This document shows, piece by piece, positions 1-5,187 of a stretch of 5,187 nucleotides of DNA. The DNA is from Bacteroidales bacterium. Lineage in GTDB: Bacteria > Bacteroidota > Bacteroidia > Bacteroidales > P3. The DNA lies in the NCBI GenBank assembly GCA_031271725.1, contig JAISVE010000157.1, positions 1 to 5,187 on the forward strand, in the 5' to 3' direction. The first letter of the stretch is position 1. Each line of letters begins with the position of its first letter. The notes under the pieces are model-generated. The model was not told where the DNA came from. It did no database searches and saw only the letters and a program-made list of their open reading frames with translations. The position numbers and the translations under genes were made by a program.

Positions 1-686
1 AAGGTTATTTTTGCTGCCGTTTTGGGACTTTTTATAAAAGGACGGAAAAATATGTCGGCAAGTGGGTCGTACCACTTTTGCATTCTGATTATTTTTGTGT
101 TTACTATACCCGGATCTATTCCGCAAACTGTTACACCTCCGGCAACTCTTTTTGCAAGTTCATAAGTAAAATATCTCAACGCCGTTTTTGATTTTCCGTA
201 TTGGGTAAAACGCTTGTAATTTTTTTCCGAAGGAGTTTCAAAAATATTTTTATCCACAGCCGTTATTTGCGCCATTACCGACAATGTATTTATTATTATG
301 CCATTCTCAGATATTAGAGGCAACAATTCCCTTGTCAACAAGTATGTTCCGACATAGTTTGTAGCAAATGTACGTTCAAGTCCGGTTTCCGTTACATCTA
401 ACTTATGGGTTAATGTACCTGCATTGTTCAATAATATGTTTATCGGCAATTTTAATTCTTTGAACTTTTCTACAAAACTGCGAATTGATTGTAATGATGA
501 AAGGTCTATGGGCAGAACTATTGGCTTTTCGGAATTTGAATTTACATCTATGCAAGCATTGGCAACTTCCTGTGATTTTTCTAACTCACGACAAGCCATT
601 ACCACACGAAATCCCTTTACTACCAACATTTTCACAAGTTCGGCACCAATACCTGAACTCGATCCTGTTATTACAACTGTTTTCAT
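1..686 (-). CDS. Short-chain dehydrogenase/reductase (retinol-dehydrogenase-like classical SDR), C-terminus outside the window
   Basis: Read on the minus strand from the ATG at 684-686, the frame is open for 228 codons to the window edge. It encodes a cytosolic NAD(P)-dependent oxidoreductase with a Rossmann fold; the substrate cannot be told. Visible SDR landmarks are the cofactor glycine motif TGSSSGIG (residues 7-14), the DL pair at 61-62 for the adenine pocket, NNAG (87-90), the structural Asn (N110 in TNYVGTYLLT), the catalytic Ser (S136), the YGKSK active site (Y163, K167) and the DPG loop (191-193). The tail around 210-228 (FFRPFIKSPKTAAKIT) resembles the post-catalytic segment of retinol-dehydrogenase-like SDRs. 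Family members usually have about 270-320 residues, so perhaps 50-90 are missing past base 1. All catalytic residues are present, so it is cut by the window and not visibly broken. It is transcribed divergently from the aminopeptidase gene. The start has no Shine-Dalgarno, only an AT-rich leader. SDR membership is near certain; the subfamily is inferred. Confidence 0.93.
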   Translation of the reverse strand, partial: MKTVVITGSSSGIGAELVKMLVVKGFRVVMACRELEKSQEVANACIDVNSNSEKPIVLPIDLSSLQSIRSFVEKFKELKLPINILLNNAGTLTHKLDVTETGLERTFATNYVGTYLLTRELLPLISENGIIINTLSVMAQITAVDKNIFETPSEKNYKRFTQYGKSKTALRYFTYELAKRVAGGVTVCGIDPGIVNTKIIRMQKWYDPLADIFFRPFIKSPKTAAKIT

Positions 687-727
687 ACGAATAAATTTTT
701 AATTAAAAGCGGTATGGAAGTCGCATG

Positions 728-735
728 CAAAAGTA
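728..735 (-). promoter_or_regulatory. Candidate -7 box of the dehydrogenase gene
   Basis: On the minus strand these bases read TACTTTTG, an exact match to the Bacteroidetes -7 consensus TAnnTTTG. It lies 41 bp upstream of the dehydrogenase ATG, which would give a leader of roughly 35 nt. No TTTG is found at the expected 19-21 bp upstream; a TTTG closer in (744-747) is at the wrong distance. Only half of the promoter is therefore supported. Confidence 0.45.
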
Positions 736-760
736 CTTCTTTTCAAACAACTTTACTCGC

Positions 761-792
761 TTTGCATTACTCTAAACATAATTGTACCTTTG
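761..792 (+). promoter_or_regulatory. Bacteroidetes sigma-ABfr promoter of the aminopeptidase gene
   Basis: The -33 element TTTG (761-764) is followed after 20 bp by TACCTTTG (785-792), an exact match to the -7 consensus TAnnTTTG at canonical spacing. Transcription should begin near 797-800, giving a leader of only about 12 A-rich nucleotides before the ATG at 811. The promoter decides the start codon, because an in-frame TTG at 790 lies inside the -7 box and cannot be in the transcript. Confidence 0.82.
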
Positions 793-810
793 CGGAAAAT
801 AAAATTAAAA

Positions 811-2166
811 ATGGCAGCAAAAATTTCTTTCATCAAACAAAAATCAAGTTCCAAACTCCACAACGATAATCCTGTGCAGGTTTCTTTTTACGAAAAGACT
901 GCATTTTGTCAGATATTGGTCTATCATAACAAGTTAAAAAAAGAGGAACTGTTGCAAAAAATGCGCCTTGCTTCCGCTGACTTTGTAAAGAAAGCACGTG
1001 AGGCAAAAATTGTTAATTGGTTGCTCTCTTTCTCTACGCAATTCACGCAAGAGGAAATTATTGCATTTTGGGAAGGACTTGTTATTTCTTCATACAGTTT
1101 TGAAAAATACAAGACTAAAAAGAATTCTCGACTTGTTTTTGAATTTGATAAAACCGCCGGTAATCCAACTTTCATAAACAAACTTACCTCTCTGAAAGAA
1201 GAATTAGACACATTACGAAATTGGGTAAATGAGCCGTTTTCATACTTAAACGCAGAAACTTTCACAAAAGAGATAAAGGAACATTGTTCCAAATATGGCG
1301 TATCCGTAGATGTTTGGGATAAACAAAAAATTACAAAACAAAAAATGGCGGGGCTTCTTGCCGTTAATCAAGGTAGCAAGGATGAGCCGTCTTTTCTTGA
1401 ACTCACTTACAAGCCGCTTAACGCAGGTAACAAAAAGCCTGTTGTGCTAATAGGTAAGGGTGTGGTTTTTGATGCGGGCGGAATGAATATTAAGACTGAA
1501 AATTATATGACGGACATGAAAGACGATATGGCAGGAGCAGCAACTGCTGCCTGCACCATAGCTCTTGCAGCCCGATTAAAAATGCCGCTCTACATAAAAG
1601 TACTTATCCCGATTACCGACAATAGACTCAACGGAAATGCTCTTGTGCCGGGGGATATTATAACTATGCGCAACGGTACAACGGTTGAGATTACAAACAC
1701 AGACGCCGAAGGAAGGCTTTTGCTTGCTGACGCTGTTTGTTATGCAGCCACCGAGCTCTCACCCTCACTAATGATAACTGTTGCAACTTTAACGGGTGCT
1801 GCTGCACGCGCACTTGGACCTCAAGGTATTGCCGTGATGCAGGAAAATGCCTCGCCACAAGCGGTAACGGCTTTAACAGCAGCAGGCGAGAAAACGCACG
1901 AGCGAGTCTGCTTTTTCCCCATGTGGAAAGAATATGAAGAAGAATTAAAGTCGGATATTGCAGATATAAAAAACTGTGGCAATGGTGCTGCAGGAATGAT
2001 TTCCGCCGCAAAATTTCTTACATATTTTGCAGAAGAAAAACCACTTGTACATTTGGATATTGCAGGAGTTGCAATGCTAAAAAAATCTCTCTATCCCTAC
2101 GGAATCGGCGCAAGCGGGATTGGTTTGCGTTTGCTTGCAGAGTTTTTAGGAACGCTATTGAAATAA
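811..2166 (+). CDS. Leucyl aminopeptidase, peptidase family M17
   Basis: This 451-residue protein is a cytosolic two-metal exopeptidase that removes N-terminal residues from peptides, a late step in protein turnover and peptide use. The C-terminal catalytic domain starts near residue 175. The seven key residues of E. coli PepA all have counterparts at identical spacing: K216 and D221 in GKGVVFDAGG, K228 (NIK), D239 (MKDDMAG), and D298, E300 and R302 in the family signature NTDAEGRL (296-303). Further M17 blocks are NGNALVPGDI (274-283), LKSDIADIKN (379-388) and HLDIAGVA (414-421). The N-terminal domain (about 1-170) is poorly conserved, and the whole protein is shorter than PepA (503 residues), so the DNA-binding role of E. 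coli PepA should not be assumed. M17 enzymes are normally hexamers. ATG 811 is chosen because the frame's earlier TTG (790) lies within the promoter -7 box. The gene stands alone, divergent from the dehydrogenase and convergent with the ATPase gene. Family assignment is very secure; substrate preference is not visible. Confidence 0.96.
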   Translation: MAAKISFIKQKSSSKLHNDNPVQVSFYEKTAFCQILVYHNKLKKEELLQKMRLASADFVKKAREAKIVNWLLSFSTQFTQEEIIAFWEGLVISSYSFEKYKTKKNSRLVFEFDKTAGNPTFINKLTSLKEELDTLRNWVNEPFSYLNAETFTKEIKEHCSKYGVSVDVWDKQKITKQKMAGLLAVNQGSKDEPSFLELTYKPLNAGNKKPVVLIGKGVVFDAGGMNIKTENYMTDMKDDMAGAATAACTIALAARLKMPLYIKVLIPITDNRLNGNALVPGDIITMRNGTTVEITNTDAEGRLLLADAVCYAATELSPSLMITVATLTGAAARALGPQGIAVMQENASPQAVTALTAAGEKTHERVCFFPMWKEYEEELKSDIADIKNCGNGAAGMISAAKFLTYFAEEKPLVHLDIAGVAMLKKSLYPYGIGASGIGLRLLAEFLGTLLK

Positions 2167-2183
2167 ATGCTATTATACTATAC

Positions 2184-3506
2184 CTACATATCCTCTAAAG
2201 ACAAACAACGGGTTTCAATGTTATAATTGTATAAGGCTTTTTGTTTTAGCCGTTCAACTTTTTCTTCCAATGCAGTAGAGCGGTAACGATCTTTTTTTCG
2301 CTTTACTTCTATTGCCAACGCTTTGTTTTTTTCCAAAGAAAGAGTAACAATATCTATCTCGTTAAGGTGTCCCTTAACTTCCCACCAAGAGCCAATTTCA
2401 CGATACATATTGCTTTCAGCTAATTTTTGACGGAAATATCTTTCTAAAATTTTACCTGAATAAATTGTGTAATCGGCTTTGATTATTTTTTGAAGTCCCG
2501 CAAAATTTTTTATCTCAATCATTGAACGGTAACGGTCGAAATAGTTAAACCAAAACTGTAAAAAGTTATCGATTATTTCATAACGAACAGTTTGCGTTCC
2601 CTCTTTTGAGCCGAGCGGACGAATACGTTTAAGCACATTATAATCTTCTATTAGCCTTTTTATCTGTCCACCGATACTTTTATCGCCAAGCGCAGACATT
2701 ATATCCGGTTGCGTATTTATTCCACCTGAAACTGCACTTAAAATTGAAAAATAAGTGCCATAGTTTTTACCAAACTCGTCTATCAACAGATTTTTTCCTT
2801 CTTCAATAAAAGGTGAGTTTTCCCGTACAATAAACTTTATCATTTTATCAACTTTAAGTTCTGTTCCGTCACAAATTATTTCTAAATATTTTGGAACACC
2901 ACCTGTAAAAGCATACAAAGCAAGCAAATCGTCATTTGTATAATTAGGATTATAATTACGGATGATTTTTTTCAATGTATCCGTATCAAAAGGCGAAAGT
3001 TTTATAATGTTATCCGCACGACCAAACAACGGCTCTTCCGAATTCTGAAAAATCTTGTGCATTAGTGAATATATAGAGCCGCTCATTATAAGATTTATTT
3101 TAGTACGTTTACGATATTGGTCCCATATATTTTGCATATCACTATAAACAGATTCGTTTATGTTGAAAAACTCCTGAAACTCGTCTATTATAAGGTTAAA
3201 TGATTTTTGTGTTGCAATTTCCATAAGATATTGGAACAAACTACTAAAACTTGCAATTTCTGTTGGTACAAAAACATTTAATGTGTTGGAAATAATAGAA
3301 ATATATTCAGCGCACAATGCCGTTTCTGTTTTTCTACCTACAAAAAGATAGACAGTCGGCTCATTTTCTGTCAATTTCATTATAAGAGAGGTTTTGCCTA
3401 TTCTACGCCTGCCCGTAAGAACAGTCATTCGTGAATACTCGGTAAAAGATAGATTTTTAATTCTTTGCAACTCTGCAAGTTCGCTTTCCCTGTTGTAAAA
3501 ATTCAT
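2184..3506 (-). CDS. ATPase_2/DUF234-type AAA ATPase with C-terminal PD-(D/E)XK-like domain
   Basis: This 440-residue protein belongs to the 'archaeal ATPase' (ATPase_2) group with a DUF234-like C-terminus, common and often mobile in Bacteroidota and archaea; its cellular role is unknown. It opens with FYNRESEL (3-10), the usual start of this family. Walker A is GRRRIGKT (32-39), Walker B is NLIIDEF (104-110, D108 and E109), a sensor-like strand is LIMSGS (139-144), and GRAD (162-165) may hold the arginine finger. TGGVPKYLE (201-209) is another family block. Residues about 240-300 look like a winged-helix segment. The C-terminus has E354, then EID (D385) and IEVKRKK (E400, K402), a plausible PD-(D/E)XK nuclease core. 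An in-frame TTG at 3515 would add three residues; ATG 3506 fits the family start and is preferred. The last codon is 17 bp from the aminopeptidase stop. The gene has its own promoter and a repeat array upstream. It looks intact. Nuclease activity is inference. Confidence 0.9.
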   Translation of the reverse strand: MNFYNRESELAELQRIKNLSFTEYSRMTVLTGRRRIGKTSLIMKLTENEPTVYLFVGRKTETALCAEYISIISNTLNVFVPTEIASFSSLFQYLMEIATQKSFNLIIDEFQEFFNINESVYSDMQNIWDQYRKRTKINLIMSGSIYSLMHKIFQNSEEPLFGRADNIIKLSPFDTDTLKKIIRNYNPNYTNDDLLALYAFTGGVPKYLEIICDGTELKVDKMIKFIVRENSPFIEEGKNLLIDEFGKNYGTYFSILSAVSGGINTQPDIMSALGDKSIGGQIKRLIEDYNVLKRIRPLGSKEGTQTVRYEIIDNFLQFWFNYFDRYRSMIEIKNFAGLQKIIKADYTIYSGKILERYFRQKLAESNMYREIGSWWEVKGHLNEIDIVTLSLEKNKALAIEVKRKKDRYRSTALEEKVERLKQKALYNYNIETRCLSLEDM

Positions 3507-3520
3507 AGTAATCAAATTTT

Positions 3521-3565
3521 GTTACCACCGTAACAGTTACCACCGTAACAGTTACAGCCGTAACA
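3521..3565 (-). repeat. Three tandem 15-bp units, each an inverted repeat; operator-like array before the ATPase gene
   Basis: Three head-to-tail units lie at 3521-3535, 3536-3550 and 3551-3565. The first two are identical (GTTACCACCGTAACA on the plus strand); the third differs at two spacer bases (AGCC for CACC). Each contains GTTAC-N4-GTAAC, a 5-bp inverted repeat, and neighbouring units also create GTAAC-T-GTTAC. Only the spacer varies while the arms are kept, as expected for a protein-binding site. The array begins at the end of the ATPase -7 box and stops 14 bp before its ATG, so it spans the probable transcription start and leader. It could be a repressor operator, a set of leader hairpins, or a slippage-prone repeat. 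Confidence 0.85.
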
Positions 3566-3594
3566 AAGATAGAAAAATATTTACATAAAACAAA
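3564..3594 (-). promoter_or_regulatory. Bacteroidetes sigma-ABfr promoter of the ATPase gene
   Basis: On the minus strand TTTG (3591-3594) is followed after 19 bp by TATCTTTG (3564-3571), a full match to the Bacteroidetes TTTG/TAnnTTTG promoter at normal spacing. Transcription should start around 3557-3560, inside the first unit of the tandem inverted-repeat array, giving a leader of about 50 nt. A protein bound to the array would be expected to block initiation or early elongation. Confidence 0.8.
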
Positions 3595-3651
3595 AAAGCC
3601 GAAGCCAAACAATCAAAAACGTTTTTCAGAAATAAAAGAAAAACCGGAAAG

Positions 3652-3683
3652 TTTCCTTTTGGCAATAAAAAGTTGTAAATTCG
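3652..3683 (+). promoter_or_regulatory. Candidate promoter of the DUF1015 gene
   Basis: TTTC (3652-3655), 20 bp, then TAAATTCG (3676-3683) resembles the Bacteroidetes promoter with one mismatch in each element. If correct, transcription starts near 3690 and the leader is about 95 nt, containing the GCATGC repeat and the 10-bp tandem repeats. A TTTG at 3658-3661 matches the -33 element better, but its 14-bp spacing is too short. No better match was seen upstream of the gene. Confidence 0.4.
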
Positions 3684-3710
3684 CATGCTTTTTCCCTTTC
3701 GCATGCTTTT
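3680..3710 (+). repeat. Two direct copies of a 13-mer with a GCATGC palindrome core
   Basis: TTCGCATGCTTTT occurs at 3680-3692 and again at 3698-3710, an 18-bp period. The core GCATGC is self-complementary, so the two copies can also pair as a short hairpin. The 8-mer TCGCATGC appears a third time at 721-728, beside the dehydrogenase -7 box. The first copy overlaps the candidate -7 box of the DUF1015 gene, so the repeat may be a duplicated promoter end or a regulator site. Confidence 0.7.
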
Positions 3711-3713
3711 GCC

Positions 3714-3743
3714 CCCAAGAACGCCCAAGAACGCCCAAGAACG
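3714..3743 (+). repeat. Three perfect 10-bp tandem repeats in the DUF1015 leader
   Basis: CCCAAGAACG is repeated three times without mismatch (3714-3723, 3724-3733, 3734-3743). The array is framed by GCCCC (3711-3715) and GGGGC (3748-3752), which could close a hairpin with the repeats in its loop. It ends 43 bp before the DUF1015 ATG and is much more GC-rich than its surroundings. The rest of the leader (3753-3786) is A-rich, as is usual before Bacteroidetes start codons. Confidence 0.85.
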
Positions 3744-3786
3744 CACAGGGGCTTTCGTCAACAAAAATAAATAAACAAAATAAACT

Positions 3787-5037
3787 ATGTCAATTATCAA
3801 ATCGTTTAAGGGCTTTCGCCCACCGCAAAACATTGTAGCACAACTTGCATCGCGTCCCTATGACGTATTAAATTCGGCAGAAGCCCGCAAAGAAGCGGAT
3901 GGCAACCAATATTCACTTCTGCATGTAACAAAAGCCGAAATTGACCTTCCCGAAGGCACTGACGAACACAGCCAACAAGTATATGACAAGGTTGTAGAAA
4001 ATTACAACAAGTTTAAGACAAACGGCTGGCTTGTACAGGACAGCGAGGAAAAATTGTATGTGTATGCGCAAACAATGGACGGACGCACGCAATACGGGCT
4101 TGTTGCCTGCTGCCATATTGACGACTATTTTAACAACGTTATCAAAAAACACGAACTCACGCGCAAGGACAAAGAGGACGACCGCATGATTCACGTTAAA
4201 ATCACTAATGCAAACGTTGAGCCCGTGTTCTTCTCTTATCCTGCGCATAAGGAAATCGACCAAATTATCAGCAAAGTTGTTGCGGAAAACCCCATCTATG
4301 ATTTTATCGGAAAAGAAGACGGATTCGGACATAAATTTTGGGTTATAAATGATGTTGCAGCAATCAATCGTCTTGTTGAAATTTTCGACAAGGAAATTCC
4401 TGCGCTTTATGTTGCAGACGGACACCACCGCACTGCTGCTGCTGCCCGCGTTGGACAGGAGAAGCGCGATAACAACCCACAGCATACAGGTCGCGAGGAA
4501 TACAACTATTTTATGGCAGTAATTTTCCCCGATAGTCAATTGAAAATTATAGACTACAATCGTGTTGTAAAAGATTTGAACGGCTTGTCGGAAGCTGAAT
4601 TTCTTGCTGCTTTACAGAATGATTTTACCGTTACAGAAAAAGGTACGGATATTTACAAACCCGCAGCATTGCACGAATTCAGCATATATCTTGGCGGCAA
4701 ATGGTATGCCCTTACTGCTCGCCCGGGAACTTATGATGACAACGATCCTATAGGAGTTTTGGATGTGACAATTTTGTCTAACCTTGTGCTTGATAAAATA
4801 CTTGGCATAAAAGATTTGCGCACTGACAAACGTATTGACTTTGTTGGCGGTATTCGCGGACTTGGCGAGTTGCAAAAGCGTGTTGACAGCGGCGAAATGA
4901 AAGTTGCTTTTGCACTTTATCCCGTATCGATGCAACAACTTATCAACATTGCCGACAGCGGAAATATTATGCCTCCCAAAACAACCTGGTTTGAGCCGAA
5001 GTTGCGCTCAGGCTTGGTTATACATGAACTGTCTTAA
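3787..5037 (+). CDS. DUF1015 family protein (ParB/SerK-like, possible serine-metabolism enzyme)
   Basis: This 416-residue protein is full length for DUF1015, a family of about 400-420 residues widespread in bacteria. Recognisable blocks are FKGFRPP (7-13), RPYDVL (23-28), LLHVTKAEIDLP (44-55), KHELTRKDKEDDR (121-133), VEPVFFSY (144-151), VADGHHRTAAA (209-219), LDVTILSNLVLDKILGI (325-341) and the terminal MPPKTTWFEPKLRSGL (395-410). The DGHHR motif (211-215) resembles the DGxHR phosphate-binding motif of ParB-like proteins, a fold that includes the free-serine kinases SerK and SbnI. From memory, Bacteroides species carry a DUF1015 gene beside serA and serC, so a link to serine or phosphoserine is reasonable but inferred. 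Here no ser gene is adjacent within the window. There is no signal peptide, so it should be cytosolic. ATG 3787 has an A-rich leader without Shine-Dalgarno and matches the family's start. A hairpin terminator follows, suggesting a single-gene transcript. Its reaction cannot be told from sequence alone. Confidence 0.93.
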   Translation: MSIIKSFKGFRPPQNIVAQLASRPYDVLNSAEARKEADGNQYSLLHVTKAEIDLPEGTDEHSQQVYDKVVENYNKFKTNGWLVQDSEEKLYVYAQTMDGRTQYGLVACCHIDDYFNNVIKKHELTRKDKEDDRMIHVKITNANVEPVFFSYPAHKEIDQIISKVVAENPIYDFIGKEDGFGHKFWVINDVAAINRLVEIFDKEIPALYVADGHHRTAAAARVGQEKRDNNPQHTGREEYNYFMAVIFPDSQLKIIDYNRVVKDLNGLSEAEFLAALQNDFTVTEKGTDIYKPAALHEFSIYLGGKWYALTARPGTYDDNDPIGVLDVTILSNLVLDKILGIKDLRTDKRIDFVGGIRGLGELQKRVDSGEMKVAFALYPVSMQQLINIADSGNIMPPKTTWFEPKLRSGLVIHELS

Positions 5038-5063
5038 TTCTAATTAAAGAATTAAAAAATGAT

Positions 5064-5107
5064 AAATTAAAAGCAGAGCGTATAATTACGTTTCTGCTTT
5101 TAATTTT
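5064..5107 (+). terminator. Rho-independent, probably bidirectional terminator after the DUF1015 gene
   Basis: A perfect 14-bp inverted repeat (5064-5077 with 5093-5106) has arms built on AAAAGCAGA and TCTGCTTTT. An inner stem CGTA/TACG (5079-5082 with 5087-5090) closes a TAAT loop, extending the hairpin. The right arm is T-rich and the left arm is A-rich on the plus strand, so it could act in both directions. It starts 26 bp after the DUF1015 stop and separates that gene from the lipoprotein gene. Confidence 0.85.
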
Positions 5108-5122
5108 CAAAACACGATAACT

Positions 5123-5187
5123 ATGAAGAAAATTATTTTTGCAATCTTTGCTGCATCATTGCTGTTTGTGCAATGCGACCCCGAGAA
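5123..5187 (+). CDS. N-terminus of a probable lipoprotein, cut by the window edge
   Basis: ATG 5123 opens 21 complete codons, MKKIIFAIFAASLLFVQCDPE, running off the window. The pattern is a type II signal peptide: two lysines, a hydrophobic stretch (residues 4-16) and a cysteine at 18 as the probable lipidated residue. The lipobox LFVQC is imperfect, with Gln instead of the usual small residue before Cys, though Bacteroidota tolerate variation. The acidic residues right after Cys (D19, E21) recall surface-export signals of Bacteroidota lipoproteins, but too little is visible to decide. No function can be assigned. A terminator lies between it and the DUF1015 gene. Two -7-like boxes (TACGTTTC at 5087-5094, TAATTTTC at 5101-5108) each miss the final G and lack a spaced TTTG, so no promoter is called. 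Confidence 0.7.
   Translation, partial: MKKIIFAIFAASLLFVQCDPE

Noticed and set aside
424..702. Plus-strand reading frames of 92 and 69 codons
   Set aside because: They lie opposite the dehydrogenase frame, whose SDR motifs are continuous through the region, so they are antisense shadows.
3521..3565. CRISPR array
   Set aside because: The 15-bp units directly abut each other with no spacers, are too short for CRISPR repeats, and no cas gene is nearby.
3615..3626. 12-bp palindrome AAAAACGTTTTT as a terminator or operator
   Set aside because: It has no loop, is built of A and T runs that arise easily by chance in this AT-rich spacer, and does not follow the end of a gene.
3552..3833. 93-codon minus-strand reading frame across the ATPase/DUF1015 intergenic region
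   Set aside because: It overlaps the DUF1015 start, the tandem repeats and the ATPase promoter. Its sequence is low-complexity hydrophobic translation of A/T-rich DNA, with no recognised motif.
3913..4539. 208-codon minus-strand reading frame
   Set aside because: It is entirely antisense to the DUF1015 gene, whose family motifs run through it. No conserved features are seen in the antisense translation.
2184..5037. ATPase plus DUF1015 as a two-gene defence system
   Set aside because: The genes are divergent with separate promoters, DUF1015 has a housekeeping-like profile, and no transposase, integrase or tRNA attachment site is visible.

Overview
The window looks like ordinary chromosomal DNA from a member of the Bacteroidota, probably of the Bacteroidales type. 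The DNA is AT-rich, starts lack Shine-Dalgarno sequences and have A-rich leaders instead, and two intergenic regions carry near-perfect Bacteroidetes sigma-ABfr promoters (TTTG, 19-20 bp, TAnnTTTG). The family content also fits: a DUF1015 protein, an ATPase_2/DUF234 ATPase, and a lipoprotein starting MKK with an early lipobox. This placement is an inference from motifs, not from a database match.

Layout from left to right. (1) A classical short-chain dehydrogenase lies on the minus strand (1-686); its C-terminus is outside the window. (2) A 124-bp divergent intergenic region holds a very good plus-strand promoter and a minus-strand -7 box. (3) An M17 leucyl aminopeptidase follows on the plus strand (811-2166), with all metal-binding and catalytic residues intact. 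It meets gene 4 tail to tail with only 17 bp between stop codons. (4) An AAA-type ATPase of the ATPase_2/DUF234 kind is on the minus strand (2184-3506), with a C-terminal PD-(D/E)XK-like motif. (5) A 280-bp divergent intergenic region is unusually rich in repeats. It has three tandem 15-bp units, each an inverted repeat, directly after the ATPase -7 box. It also has two copies of a GCATGC-centred 13-mer and three perfect 10-bp tandem repeats in the probable leader of the next gene. (6) A full-length DUF1015 protein is on the plus strand (3787-5037), followed by a strong bidirectional hairpin terminator. (7) The first 21 codons of a lipoprotein gene run off the right edge.

The genes do not form one operon or an obvious pathway. 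Orientation alternates (minus, plus, minus, plus, plus), and each appears to be its own transcription unit. Nothing here amounts to a clear new multi-gene system. The part that most deserves a second look is the ATPase control region, where a triplicated operator-like palindrome sits where RNA polymerase would start. The nuclease-like C-terminus of that ATPase and the repeat-rich DUF1015 leader come next. Two start codons should be moved from in-frame TTG codons (790 and 3515) to ATG (811 and 3506).
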